From JAJFIE01 sp964344255 (GTDB lineage: Bacteria > Pseudomonadota > Alphaproteobacteria > Rhodospirillales > Casp-alpha2): a DNA stretch of 64,000 nucleotides. Positions 16,711 through 24,409 of the stretch are shown piece by piece. A program made the translations under genes and the position numbers. How positions within the stretch are numbered: the first letter of the stretch is position 1; every line of letters starts with the position of its first letter. The notes beneath the pieces are model-generated. The model did no database searches. It was not told the DNA's origin and saw only the letters and a program-made list of their open reading frames with translations. Location: positions 31,103 through 95,102 of the forward strand of contig CAYFMQ010000013.1 in assembly GCA_964344255.1 (NCBI GenBank). Direction: 5' to 3'.

Positions 16711-17490
16711 TCAGGAATCTTCCACGGGCATCGTATAGTTCAAGCCTAAGCGCCCGCCGTCCGCATAAATGCACTGCCCGGTGACATAGCTGGAATCGTC
16801 ATCTGCCAGAAACACGGCGATGCTCGCAATTTCCTCCGGTTCACCACACCGCCCCATGGGCGTTCTGGACATGACTTTCTTTCTTGCAGCTTCATCCGCC
16901 AGAAGGGTTTTCGCCAACTCCGTCAAAATCGTACCGGGTCCGATTGCGTTGACACGGATGTTCTCTGTCGCAAGGGCGATCGCCATTGTTTTAGTCAGTT
17001 GGTTCACGCCTCCTTTACAGACAACGTAGGGCAGAATGCTGGGAACCGACAGAACGGCCTGAACGGACGACATATTGATGATAGCACCACCTTCGCCTTG
17101 GCTTACCATTTGGCGCGCCGCGGCCTGGCCGCACAGGAAATAGCCTTTCAGGTTGACGCTGATCGTCTTGTCGAAATCCTCCTCTTCAAGATCAAGAAAT
17201 TCCGCAATATGCAGTATGGCTGCATTGTTGATCAGAACGTCGACACGCCCGAAAGCGGAGACGGCATCAGCCACCATGCCTTCAACGTCTGATTTATTGG
17301 AAACATCCGTTTTACGGAATTCCACATCCGCGCCACCGTCACGCAATTTTGCTGTGAGCGCCTGTCCGCCGTCTTCATCGATATCGGCAATCATCACTCG
17401 GGCGCCTTCGGCACAAAACCGTTCGGCACAGGCCGCTCCAATTCCGCCTGAAGCACCTGTGATAATCGTGGCTTTTCCTTGCAAGGCCAT
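16711..17490 (-). CDS. short-chain dehydrogenase/reductase
   Basis: A 259-residue classical SDR that oxidises or reduces a hydroxyl/keto group with NAD(P). It has TGASGGIG (cofactor loop), NNAA, the catalytic serine in NMSSVQA, and the YxxxK pair as YVVCK. An aspartate after the second strand (IADIDED) suggests NAD preference. The substrate is unknown; the closest look-alikes are 3-oxoacyl-ACP reductase and glucose 1-dehydrogenase types. It follows the propionyl-CoA synthetase gene after 39 bases on the same strand, so a link to propionate or acyl-CoA metabolism is possible. Confidence 0.9.
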   Translation of the reverse strand: MALQGKATIITGASGGIGAACAERFCAEGARVMIADIDEDGGQALTAKLRDGGADVEFRKTDVSNKSDVEGMVADAVSAFGRVDVLINNAAILHIAEFLDLEEEDFDKTISVNLKGYFLCGQAAARQMVSQGEGGAIINMSSVQAVLSVPSILPYVVCKGGVNQLTKTMAIALATENIRVNAIGPGTILTELAKTLLADEAARKKVMSRTPMGRCGEPEEIASIAVFLADDDSSYVTGQCIYADGGRLGLNYTMPVEDS

Positions 17491-17529
17491 TTTTTGTTCT
17501 TCCCTTATGTTATTTATTCGTTTTGCTGC

Positions 17530-19437
17530 TCACCCACGCGCCTTCGAATACCCTATGCTCTGTAATGCTTCATCGATTTCATCCAGAATTACCGGATCGT
17601 CAATCGTCGCGGGCATCTTGTATTCGGCGCAGTCGGCTATTTTCTGCATCGTTCCACGCAGGATTTTTCCAGACCGTGTCTTCGGCAGACGTTGTATGAC
17701 CACGGCTTGTTTGAAGGCAGCAACAGGGCCTATCTTTTCCCTGACTAGAGCAACCACTTCCTGAACGATCTCGGCATCGGCTTTATCTACTCCTGCCTTC
17801 AGAACCAGAAACCCAACGGGCAGTTGCCCCTTAAGCTGATCCTCAACACCGATAACGGCACACTCGGCGACATCAGGATGGGAAGAGAGAACCTCTTCCA
17901 TACCGCCCGTAGAAAGACGATGGCCCGCGACGTTGATGATATCGTCCGTTCTCGCCATGATATAAAGGTAGCCTTCCTCGTCCTTGTATCCGGCATCTGA
18001 TGTCTTGTAGTAGCCGGGAAATTCCTCGAGGTAGGCTTCCTCAAATCGAGCATCTGCCTGCCAAAGAGTCGGTAGGCTCGATGGCGCCATGGGAAGCTTA
18101 ACGCAGATTGCGCCTATATCGCCATCCGGGACCTCATTGCAGTTATCATCCAGGATACGGACATCCCAACCGGGAGCGGCCTTGGTAGGAGAACCGGGCT
18201 TTACAGGGAAAGCATGCAATCCCATGCAATTTGCGGCAATAGACCAGCCGGTTTCCGTTTGCCACCAATGATCGATAACGGGAACGCCCAGTTTTTGTTC
18301 CGCCCATTCTAACGTATCGGGATCGGTCCGTTCTCCTGCCAGGAACAGCATCTTGAAGTTCTTCAGGTCGTATTTCCCGATCATGTCGCCATCAGGGTCT
18401 TCGCGCTTGATCGCCCGGAATGCCGTTGGCGCAGTAAACAGAACCTTGACGTTGTAGTCTTCGATAACGCGCCAGAAAGCGCCGGCGTCAGGCGTTCCCA
18501 CCGGCTTTCCTTCAAACATCAATGTTGTGCACCCATGAAGCAGTGGGGCATACACGATGTAGGAATGACCAACCACCCAGCCGACATCTGACGCGGCCCA
18601 ATACACATCGCCCGGGTCCACGTCATAAATGTTCTTCATGGACCATTTAAGCGCCACCATGTGCCCGCCATTGTCCCGCACGACCCCTTTGGGTTGCCCC
18701 GTTGTTCCCGACGTATAGAGAATATAAAGAGGATCTGTCGCCTTCACCGGCACGCACTCCGCAGGTGAGGCCGCGGCAACGGCCTCTGACCAGTCTACAT
18801 CCCGGCCGTCGATCATGGACGCTGTCGCTTCAGGGCGCTGAAGGATTATGCAGACATCAGGCTTGTGATCCGCCATGTCGATGGCTTCATCCAAAAGAGG
18901 CTTGTATTCGATAACCCGGTTAACTTCGATACCGCAGGAGGCCGATACAATCGCCTTCGGCTTGGCGTCATCAATTCGCACGGCCAATTCATTTGCGGCA
19001 AATCCGCCGAACACCACCGAATGAATGGCGCCCAGCCGGGCACACGCCAGCATGGCGACCAACGCCTCGGGAACCATTGGCATATAGATGATGACGCGGT
19101 CGCCCTTTTCAACTCCATTCGCGGATAAAGCCCCTGCGAAGAGAGCGACCGTATCCCTGAGCTCCGAATAGGTGAGTTTCCTGACCGTTCCACCTGTGAC
19201 GGGACTATCGTAAATCAGGGCCAGTTGATCGCCCCGCTCCCCATCAACGTGCCGATCAAGGGCATTATAACAAGTATTGCATTCAGCCCCACTGAACCAG
19301 CGGTAATAGGGAGCATTGCTATCGTCCAGCACCTTGTCCCAGGGCTTGGACCAGTCAATTTCCTTTGCGGCTTCTCCCCAGAATTTTTCGGGATCCCTGA
19401 TCGAGCATTCGTATGCTTCTTGATAGCGGTTTGTCAT
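17530..19437 (-). CDS. prpE: propionyl-CoA synthetase (acetyl-CoA synthetase family)
   Basis: Activates propionate to propionyl-CoA through an acyl-adenylate. The 635-residue product has the PrpE-type N terminus with CNTCYNALDRHVDG, the phosphate loop TSGTTGQPKGVVRDNGGH, the adenylate motif WWQTETGW, and the C-terminal KTRSGKILR with the lysine that PatZ-type acetylases modify. The GVVRDNGGH sequence fits propionyl- rather than acetyl-CoA synthetases. The meaB gene at 54831, the methylmalonyl-CoA mutase chaperone, is consistent with propionyl-CoA use in this organism, but is far away. Confidence 0.92.
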   Translation of the reverse strand: MTNRYQEAYECSIRDPEKFWGEAAKEIDWSKPWDKVLDDSNAPYYRWFSGAECNTCYNALDRHVDGERGDQLALIYDSPVTGGTVRKLTYSELRDTVALFAGALSANGVEKGDRVIIYMPMVPEALVAMLACARLGAIHSVVFGGFAANELAVRIDDAKPKAIVSASCGIEVNRVIEYKPLLDEAIDMADHKPDVCIILQRPEATASMIDGRDVDWSEAVAAASPAECVPVKATDPLYILYTSGTTGQPKGVVRDNGGHMVALKWSMKNIYDVDPGDVYWAASDVGWVVGHSYIVYAPLLHGCTTLMFEGKPVGTPDAGAFWRVIEDYNVKVLFTAPTAFRAIKREDPDGDMIGKYDLKNFKMLFLAGERTDPDTLEWAEQKLGVPVIDHWWQTETGWSIAANCMGLHAFPVKPGSPTKAAPGWDVRILDDNCNEVPDGDIGAICVKLPMAPSSLPTLWQADARFEEAYLEEFPGYYKTSDAGYKDEEGYLYIMARTDDIINVAGHRLSTGGMEEVLSSHPDVAECAVIGVEDQLKGQLPVGFLVLKAGVDKADAEIVQEVVALVREKIGPVAAFKQAVVIQRLPKTRSGKILRGTMQKIADCAEYKMPATIDDPVILDEIDEALQSIGYSKARG

Positions 19438-19712
19438 GACTGAATTCCCTGTTTTGACTGCCTGATTTATTGTTTCGTTTTTCCTCTCCGGTTGGCAAGA
19501 GCCAAGAGGAACAAGAAAATATATACCCTATGGCGCACAGCATAAAACAATCTGTGCACCATTATCGTGAATGATATGGTTTGGAAATAAACAACTCCTG
19601 CGCGACACGAGCATATGGTCACGAATAGTTGTTACTTAGAGAGGAAAACAGATCAACGTGTGGATGTCGCCCGGCTTTCCCTTAGGAATAAACGATCAGC
19701 GATAATAGCAGG

Positions 19713-19877
19713 TTAATGCAGAATTTCCGCCAGTTGATCTTTTATTCGTAGTTTCTGTTTCTTGAGGTCAGCAATGATCGCATCATCTGGGTGGGGCCGG
19801 TTATTTTCTTCGTCGATAGCCATTTCCAAGTCATGATGTTTGGATTTCAAGCTTTCAATCTGTTCCTCAAGGTTCAT
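19713..19877 (-). CDS. DUF465 (YdcH-like) small coiled-coil protein
   Basis: A 54-residue helical protein with the family layout (EEQIESLKSKHHDLEMAID, then DDAIIADLKKQKLRIKDQLAEI). I chose the ATG at 19877-19875 because AGGAGG lies eight bases upstream of it; an earlier in-frame ATG adds seven residues. The function is unknown. A second DUF465 gene lies 235 bases away in divergent orientation. Confidence 0.88.
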   Translation of the reverse strand: MNLEEQIESLKSKHHDLEMAIDEENNRPHPDDAIIADLKKQKLRIKDQLAEILH

Positions 19878-20111
19878 GTGAAAGTCCTCCTGACTCATGT
19901 GCGCGTGACCTGTTCATTCATATGTTTGTTTTGTCCCGGTCACTGCGGCGAGTATAAGTCAAATTTCATAAAAAATCCACAAAAGCTCAACCAAAACACT
20001 ATGCCGGTTACTTCCTGGAATAAGTATAACTTGGGCCTTGGATGACACCATCTGGCATGCGCGTTAAAGATTTGATATGATCCGTTTTTTCATAAGGAAT
20101 TCGCGCTCGGA

Positions 20112-20312
20112 ATGGATGATATAGAAGAACTCAAGGCCAAACTCACGGAACTGAAAAATGAACATCGTGATCTGGATGAAATTATTCATGACCTGACAAA
20201 TGCCGGTTCTTATGATCAGATCAAGCTACAACGCCTGAAAAAACGGAAACTGCAGCTCAAAGATCAAATTGCCCGCCTGGAAGACGGGATGTTACCGGAT
20301 ATCATTGCCTGA
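20112..20312 (+). CDS. DUF465 (YdcH-like) small coiled-coil protein, second copy
   Basis: A 66-residue helical protein of the same family as the minus-strand gene at 19713 (EELKAKLTELKNEHRDLDEII, then LKKRKLQLKDQIARLED). The paired DUF465 genes divergent from each other near purE are a recurrent arrangement in alphaproteobacteria, as I recall. It ends seven bases before the stop of the convergent GGDEF-like gene. Confidence 0.88.
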   Translation: MDDIEELKAKLTELKNEHRDLDEIIHDLTNAGSYDQIKLQRLKKRKLQLKDQIARLEDGMLPDIIA

Positions 20313-20319
20313 AAAGGCT

Positions 20320-21081
20320 TTACAGCCGAGACAAAAGGTCACTATCGGCAGCTTGTAACGCAACATCAAAGCCTTGCCCTCGTTGAAGCATGGCGCCCCC
20401 GACAGCGCTTTTTAGGCTCACTGTCGTTCCCCTGCAATCGAATTTACGGGTATCGAGAGCCGCCTGGAAATCATGTCCGAGACGTTCGATGACATTTTCG
20501 GCCGGGGCGAGTGCAATGACGCCAAGATCATGTCCTCCCAGGCAACCGATTATATCCGAATTACCCAGCACGGACGTCAGAACCTCACAGGCATGCGTCA
20601 TCGCATCTTCATAGACTTGGCGACCATAATTCCGGCGGATTTCTCCAGCATTCAGGATCGATATGCACATAAAGGCCGCCGCGCCCAATCCCTGGATATG
20701 ACCGACCACGCGCGCCAGTTCATGTTCAAGCCCGTGACGGCTCAGAACCGGCAGAAAAGGATGCCGCTCCATCTGGTCATGGAGTTCTTTTTCCCGGGCT
20801 TTGACACGGTTCAACTCGGCACGCAACGGCTCAAGCTCACTGGCAAGCGTATCCAGCAAGTGCTGAACTTCAGGCGTTATGGACGAGCCAAAACCGCCTG
20901 CAATGTCAACGGTATCATCTTCGCTTCGGTGATCATTTGTGCCGTCTTGTTGTTCCTCGTTGTCCTCGCCGAGGAATTCCCGGTATTTTTTCCGGGACGG
21001 TTCACGACCAACCGGTGCGGCAGCTTCCGGTTTATTCACTTCCATATCGAGAGCACCAGCCTGTTTCGGCATAAAGCCCAT
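20320..21081 (-). CDS. degenerate GGDEF-like domain protein
   Basis: A 253-residue soluble protein. Residues 1-65 are polar and probably disordered, 70-105 form a coiled coil, and 108-253 look like a GGDEF fold: FLPVLSRHGLEHELARV matches the domain start and LGGHDLGVIAL (residues 181-191) matches the active loop. The signature GGDEF is changed to GGHDL, so diguanylate cyclase activity is unlikely. A role as a scaffold or nucleotide sensor is an inference. Convergent with the DUF465 gene at 20112 and divergent from purE. Confidence 0.75.
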   Translation of the reverse strand: MGFMPKQAGALDMEVNKPEAAAPVGREPSRKKYREFLGEDNEEQQDGTNDHRSEDDTVDIAGGFGSSITPEVQHLLDTLASELEPLRAELNRVKAREKELHDQMERHPFLPVLSRHGLEHELARVVGHIQGLGAAAFMCISILNAGEIRRNYGRQVYEDAMTHACEVLTSVLGNSDIIGCLGGHDLGVIALAPAENVIERLGHDFQAALDTRKFDCRGTTVSLKSAVGGAMLQRGQGFDVALQAADSDLLSRL

Positions 21082-21238
21082 TACGTCACTTTAGCACGGA
21101 TATGGTTAAGAATTCCTTTTATTCAGGGAAAAAACAGAATAGTCGTCAATTCACCTTTTCCGGTTCTTGCCTGATCCTTACAGGAGCCTATAATGCGCTG
21201 CTTCACTCTCCTGTACAGTGAGTTTTGGAGCACCAAGC

Positions 21239-21766
21239 ATGCCTGGAAATTCTAAAACTGAATCAAGCAGCCAGCCCGCCGTCGGGATTATCATGGGAAG
21301 CCAGTCCGACTGGGAAACCATGCGTCACGCCAGCGAGGTTCTGGAAGAGCTTGGCGTTCCCTCGGAAGTCCGTATCGTCTCGGCGCACCGCACGCCGGAT
21401 CGTCTGTATGAATACGCCAAATCGGCGCGCGATCGCGGTCTCAAGGTGATCATAGCAGGCGCTGGCGGCGCCGCGCACCTTCCCGGCATGGCTGCATCCA
21501 TGACACCCTTGCCAGTCTTGGGCGTGCCTGTAGAAAGCAAAGCCTTGAAAGGGATGGACAGTTTACTTTCCATCGCACAAATGCCCGGCGGCATTCCGGT
21601 CGGTACTCTGGCGGTCGGAACATCCGGCGCCAAGAACGCGGGCCTCCTGGCAGCTGCAATCCTGGCATTGAGTGACTCCAGCATCGCCGATGCGCTTGAT
21701 CGCTGGCGGACAACCCAGACTGAAGCTGTCGCCGAGACGCCGACAGGCTCCGGTCTTGCCGGCTGA
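21239..21766 (+). CDS. purE: N5-carboxyaminoimidazole ribonucleotide mutase
   Basis: Class I PurE, converting N5-CAIR to CAIR in purine synthesis. The ATG at 21239 follows GGAG by eight bases; an earlier GTG adds seven residues. The 175-residue product has IIMGSQSDWETM, SAHRTPDRLYEYA, IAGAGGAAHLPGM and the PVLGVPVESK segment, all canonical. purK follows after eleven bases, the standard pair. Confidence 0.96.
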   Translation: MPGNSKTESSSQPAVGIIMGSQSDWETMRHASEVLEELGVPSEVRIVSAHRTPDRLYEYAKSARDRGLKVIIAGAGGAAHLPGMAASMTPLPVLGVPVESKALKGMDSLLSIAQMPGGIPVGTLAVGTSGAKNAGLLAAAILALSDSSIADALDRWRTTQTEAVAETPTGSGLAG

Positions 21767-21777
21767 ATGGGATTACC

Positions 21778-22908
21778 ATGACAAAGGATGACAGGTTTCC
21801 CCTGCCGCCCGGCAGCACCATCGGAATTATGGGCGGCGGCCAGCTTGGGCGCATGACCGCTCTTGCGGCAGCCCCGTTGGGTTATCGGTGCCATATCTTC
21901 ACGCCGGAAACCAACAGCCCTGCCGAACAGGTTTCCGCCGCCGCCACCGTAGCTGATTACGGAAACGTGGAGGCCCTGGAAAGTTTTGCCGGCGATGTCG
22001 ACGTCGTCACCTTTGAGTTCGAGAATATTCCCTTTGAAAGCGTCCAAGTTCTTGCCGAACGGGTGCCGGTTCGTCCCGGCTGGGAAAGCTTGCGGATTTC
22101 CCAGGACCGCCTGATCGAAAAAGATTTCATCAATTCCCTCGGCATTCCGACGACACCCTACCGGGCCATCACGACTGCGGATGATCTCAAACAAGCTGTT
22201 TCGGAACTTGGCCGGCCAGCCGTCCTGAAGACCACGCGCCTGGGTTATGACGGCAAGGGGCAGGTCCTGATTGATGAACAGACCGAGCTCGATACCGCCT
22301 GGACTTCCATTTCAGCCTCAGCAGGCGGAGAGGCCGCTATCCTTGAAGCCTTCGTCGACCTCGCCCTGGAAATATCCGTTATCGTGGCGAGGGGAGAAGA
22401 CGGTTCATGGACTGCCTATCCGCCGGTAGATAACCACCACAAAAACCACATCCTTGATACGACCCGAGCACCAGCGGATATTCCTGAGGCGCTGAAAAAA
22501 AAGGCCGTGAGCGACGCGGTTGCCATCGCAGACAACATGAATCTCATCGGTCTGCTAGCTGTGGAAATGTTCATAACCAAGGAAAGCGCCGACGCGCCCG
22601 CCCAACTGATGGTGAACGAGATTGCCCCCCGCCCCCATAATTCGGGCCACTGGACGCAAGATGCCTGCTTTACCAGCCAATTCGAACAGTTCGTCAGGGC
22701 TGTCGCCGGCTTGCCGTTCGGTTCATCCGAACGACATCACGATGCCATTATGACAAACCTGATCGGTGATGATGTCGAGAACTGGCATGATTTCCTCGGC
22801 GAACCGGATGCGGCGCTTCACCTTTACGGCAAGGCCGAGTCGCGTCCTGGCCGTAAGATGGGGCATGTCAACCGCCTCTACCCGCTAGGCAAATTGCCAG
22901 CTGTCTGA
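21778..22908 (+). CDS. purK: 5-(carboxyamino)imidazole ribonucleotide synthase
   Basis: An ATP-grasp ligase that makes N5-CAIR from AIR, ATP and bicarbonate. The 376-residue length is typical. It shows GGGQLGRM near the N terminus, the ATP-grasp segments KTTRLGYDGKGQ and EAFVDLALEISVIVAR, and the catalytic NEIAPRPHNSGHWT motif with the C-terminal AVAGLPFG. It is the second gene of the purEK operon. Downstream lies a separate candidate small RNA unit rather than more purine genes. Confidence 0.97.
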   Translation: MTKDDRFPLPPGSTIGIMGGGQLGRMTALAAAPLGYRCHIFTPETNSPAEQVSAAATVADYGNVEALESFAGDVDVVTFEFENIPFESVQVLAERVPVRPGWESLRISQDRLIEKDFINSLGIPTTPYRAITTADDLKQAVSELGRPAVLKTTRLGYDGKGQVLIDEQTELDTAWTSISASAGGEAAILEAFVDLALEISVIVARGEDGSWTAYPPVDNHHKNHILDTTRAPADIPEALKKKAVSDAVAIADNMNLIGLLAVEMFITKESADAPAQLMVNEIAPRPHNSGHWTQDACFTSQFEQFVRAVAGLPFGSSERHHDAIMTNLIGDDVENWHDFLGEPDAALHLYGKAESRPGRKMGHVNRLYPLGKLPAV

Positions 22909-22948
22909 ATCCGAAACAACGGTAAAATTAATGCGAATTCGACCATTC

Positions 22949-22962
22949 TTGATTCAGGTCAA
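22949..22962 (+). promoter_or_regulatory. FNR/FixK-like box with a class II promoter layout
   Basis: TTGATTCAGGTCAA matches the TTGAT-N4-GTCAA type of FNR/FixK/Anr site. A TATTAA -10-like box lies at 22982-22987. The distance from the site centre to the predicted start near 22995 is about 40 bases, the class II activation geometry. It would drive the candidate RNA ending at 23189. Confidence 0.5.
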
Positions 22963-22994
22963 GGCGCCGAAGAGAGATCGGTATTAACCTGTTC

Positions 22995-23189
22995 CCCGAA
23001 AAAAAGGAGCGATGGCGACAACCGGTGCGTCGTCAGAGCAAATCCCGGGGATCGGGAAAGCTAACGTTGCGGGTCCGTGATCGGACGCACTCCCCCTTGG
23101 CCCACCGTAACGCAGCCTGTTCGGTTAATGCCGGAACCATCCCCGGGAGTTTTTCATATCTGCAGCCTTTCATGGTTGCAGTTTTTTTT
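22995..23189 (+). ncRNA. candidate structured small RNA, possibly oxygen-regulated
   Basis: A likely independent transcript of about 195 bases between purK and a convergent gene. A 10-bp stem joins 23043-23052 to 23139-23148; inside are a GTCCG/CGGAC hairpin, a TTCGG/CCGGAA hairpin and an unpaired C-rich stretch (CTCCCCC) that could pair with ribosome binding sites. The 3' end is an 8-bp stem (CTGCAGCC with GGTTGCAG) at 23160-23181 plus eight T residues, a strong terminator. A 22-codon frame with a closely spaced GGAG (23012-23080) overlaps it. I do not recognise the RNA family. Confidence 0.5.
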
Positions 23190-23201
23190 GGCTTGAAGCA
23201 T

Positions 23202-24125
23202 TCAGGTAAAGCGCAAGGCGTCTGCCCCTGCCCTGTCGGGAGCAGAGTAAGCCGGATCGAGGAACATGTCTTCAACTTCGCGCAGGGAAAGCCTGGAGGA
23301 TTTGAGCGTGACGAGCAGATAGATCTCGACCACAGTATCGTTTTCCATTTCACGTTCGATCACACCACGGACAAAATCGACAAACCGGCGATCCTGTTTT
23401 GGCTGGCTGAGAATATTGGTCAGCAATTCCCGGCGAATCAGCGTCGGAAACAGCAGGATCTCAGCAACCAGCGCCCCTTTGGCATTCATGGGAATTTCGG
23501 AATTGGTAAAAATCCTGTCGAGGCAAAAACTGTAAATGCCGAAATCCAGTTTCCCAGCCACGGCGCGGGTGAATTCCAGAAACTCGTCCCGAAAGCCTTC
23601 TGCCGATATACGCTTTTCCATTAACTGCCGGATAACGTCCAGAAACGACCGGTAACGGACCCGGGCCGGTGAAATCGTTCCCCCCAGTTCCCGCTCAAGA
23701 TCGCGAATCCTGGCTTCACGGAATCCGGCCTTCAGAACCTGTTCGGCGCTGTCGCGGACTTCCTGGCTAAAAGCTGTTTTCTCGATCAGCGTGAAAAGCT
23801 CTTCAAACCGTTCCGTCTTGCGCTTTTCGGTGCGGGATGCCCGCAACCCCAGGGGGATCAGGGCCGCCTGGGCGACCAGCGAGTCGCGGGAAAATACGGA
23901 CGCCGCCGCCGTTGCAACCGGCGCCATTTTAGCCCCGGCGCCGAAATCATCCGTCACAACAAAGCGGCTTTCATCCGCTACCGTCAGATAACGGCCGATT
24001 TTGCCGCATTCGAGGAAATGGTTGGCGAGATCGACAGGCAACCCGGCGGGGCCGGATTTGCGGCCGTTCTTACTGCCGTTGAAGCCGTTTTTTCCGGCGT
24101 TTCCCTGGTCTGTATGAGGTTGCAT
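23202..24125 (-). CDS. hypothetical helical protein
   Basis: A 307-residue soluble protein with no motif I recognise. The first 40 residues are polar and low-complexity (asparagine, glycine, lysine). From about residue 85 on it is mostly amphipathic helices rich in arginine, glutamate and leucine. No signal peptide or membrane segment. It stands alone, convergent with purK and the candidate small RNA. Codon use resembles its neighbours, so it is probably native. About 280 bases without a gene separate it from the divergent hydantoinase gene; I see nothing definite there. Confidence 0.7.
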   Translation of the reverse strand: MQPHTDQGNAGKNGFNGSKNGRKSGPAGLPVDLANHFLECGKIGRYLTVADESRFVVTDDFGAGAKMAPVATAAASVFSRDSLVAQAALIPLGLRASRTEKRKTERFEELFTLIEKTAFSQEVRDSAEQVLKAGFREARIRDLERELGGTISPARVRYRSFLDVIRQLMEKRISAEGFRDEFLEFTRAVAGKLDFGIYSFCLDRIFTNSEIPMNAKGALVAEILLFPTLIRRELLTNILSQPKQDRRFVDFVRGVIEREMENDTVVEIYLLVTLKSSRLSLREVEDMFLDPAYSAPDRAGADALRFT

Positions 24126-24409
24126 TCAATAGCCTGAGAAAATTTCCAAGGAACGGAGTCTAACAGACTTTCTGCGTCTAGGTCACCTGGAGACTGGACA
24201 GCCCTGAGTTAACAGGGATTTTCAGCTTTATGACAAGGCTGAGAATCCCGAAGTGAGACGAATCGTTCCGCCCTGCCCGCCACCGGCCACGAAATCATGA
24301 AATTCCCATCGATGGTTTCTTGAGTGGCGAAACGCCAAACGAGAGATTATAAGGGGCTGAGAATGCATAACTTGGCCGTTTATGGCGGCTGAAGGGGAGT
24401 ACAGACAGC

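Noticed and set aside
22995..23189. Bacterial SRP RNA (4.5S)
   Set aside because: The structured region lacks the conserved GGAAGGAAGC tetraloop region, so it is not the signal-recognition RNA.
23025..23624. Plus-strand frame of about 200 residues after purK
   Set aside because: It overlaps the better minus-strand gene at 23202-24125 and crosses the strong terminator at 23160-23189.
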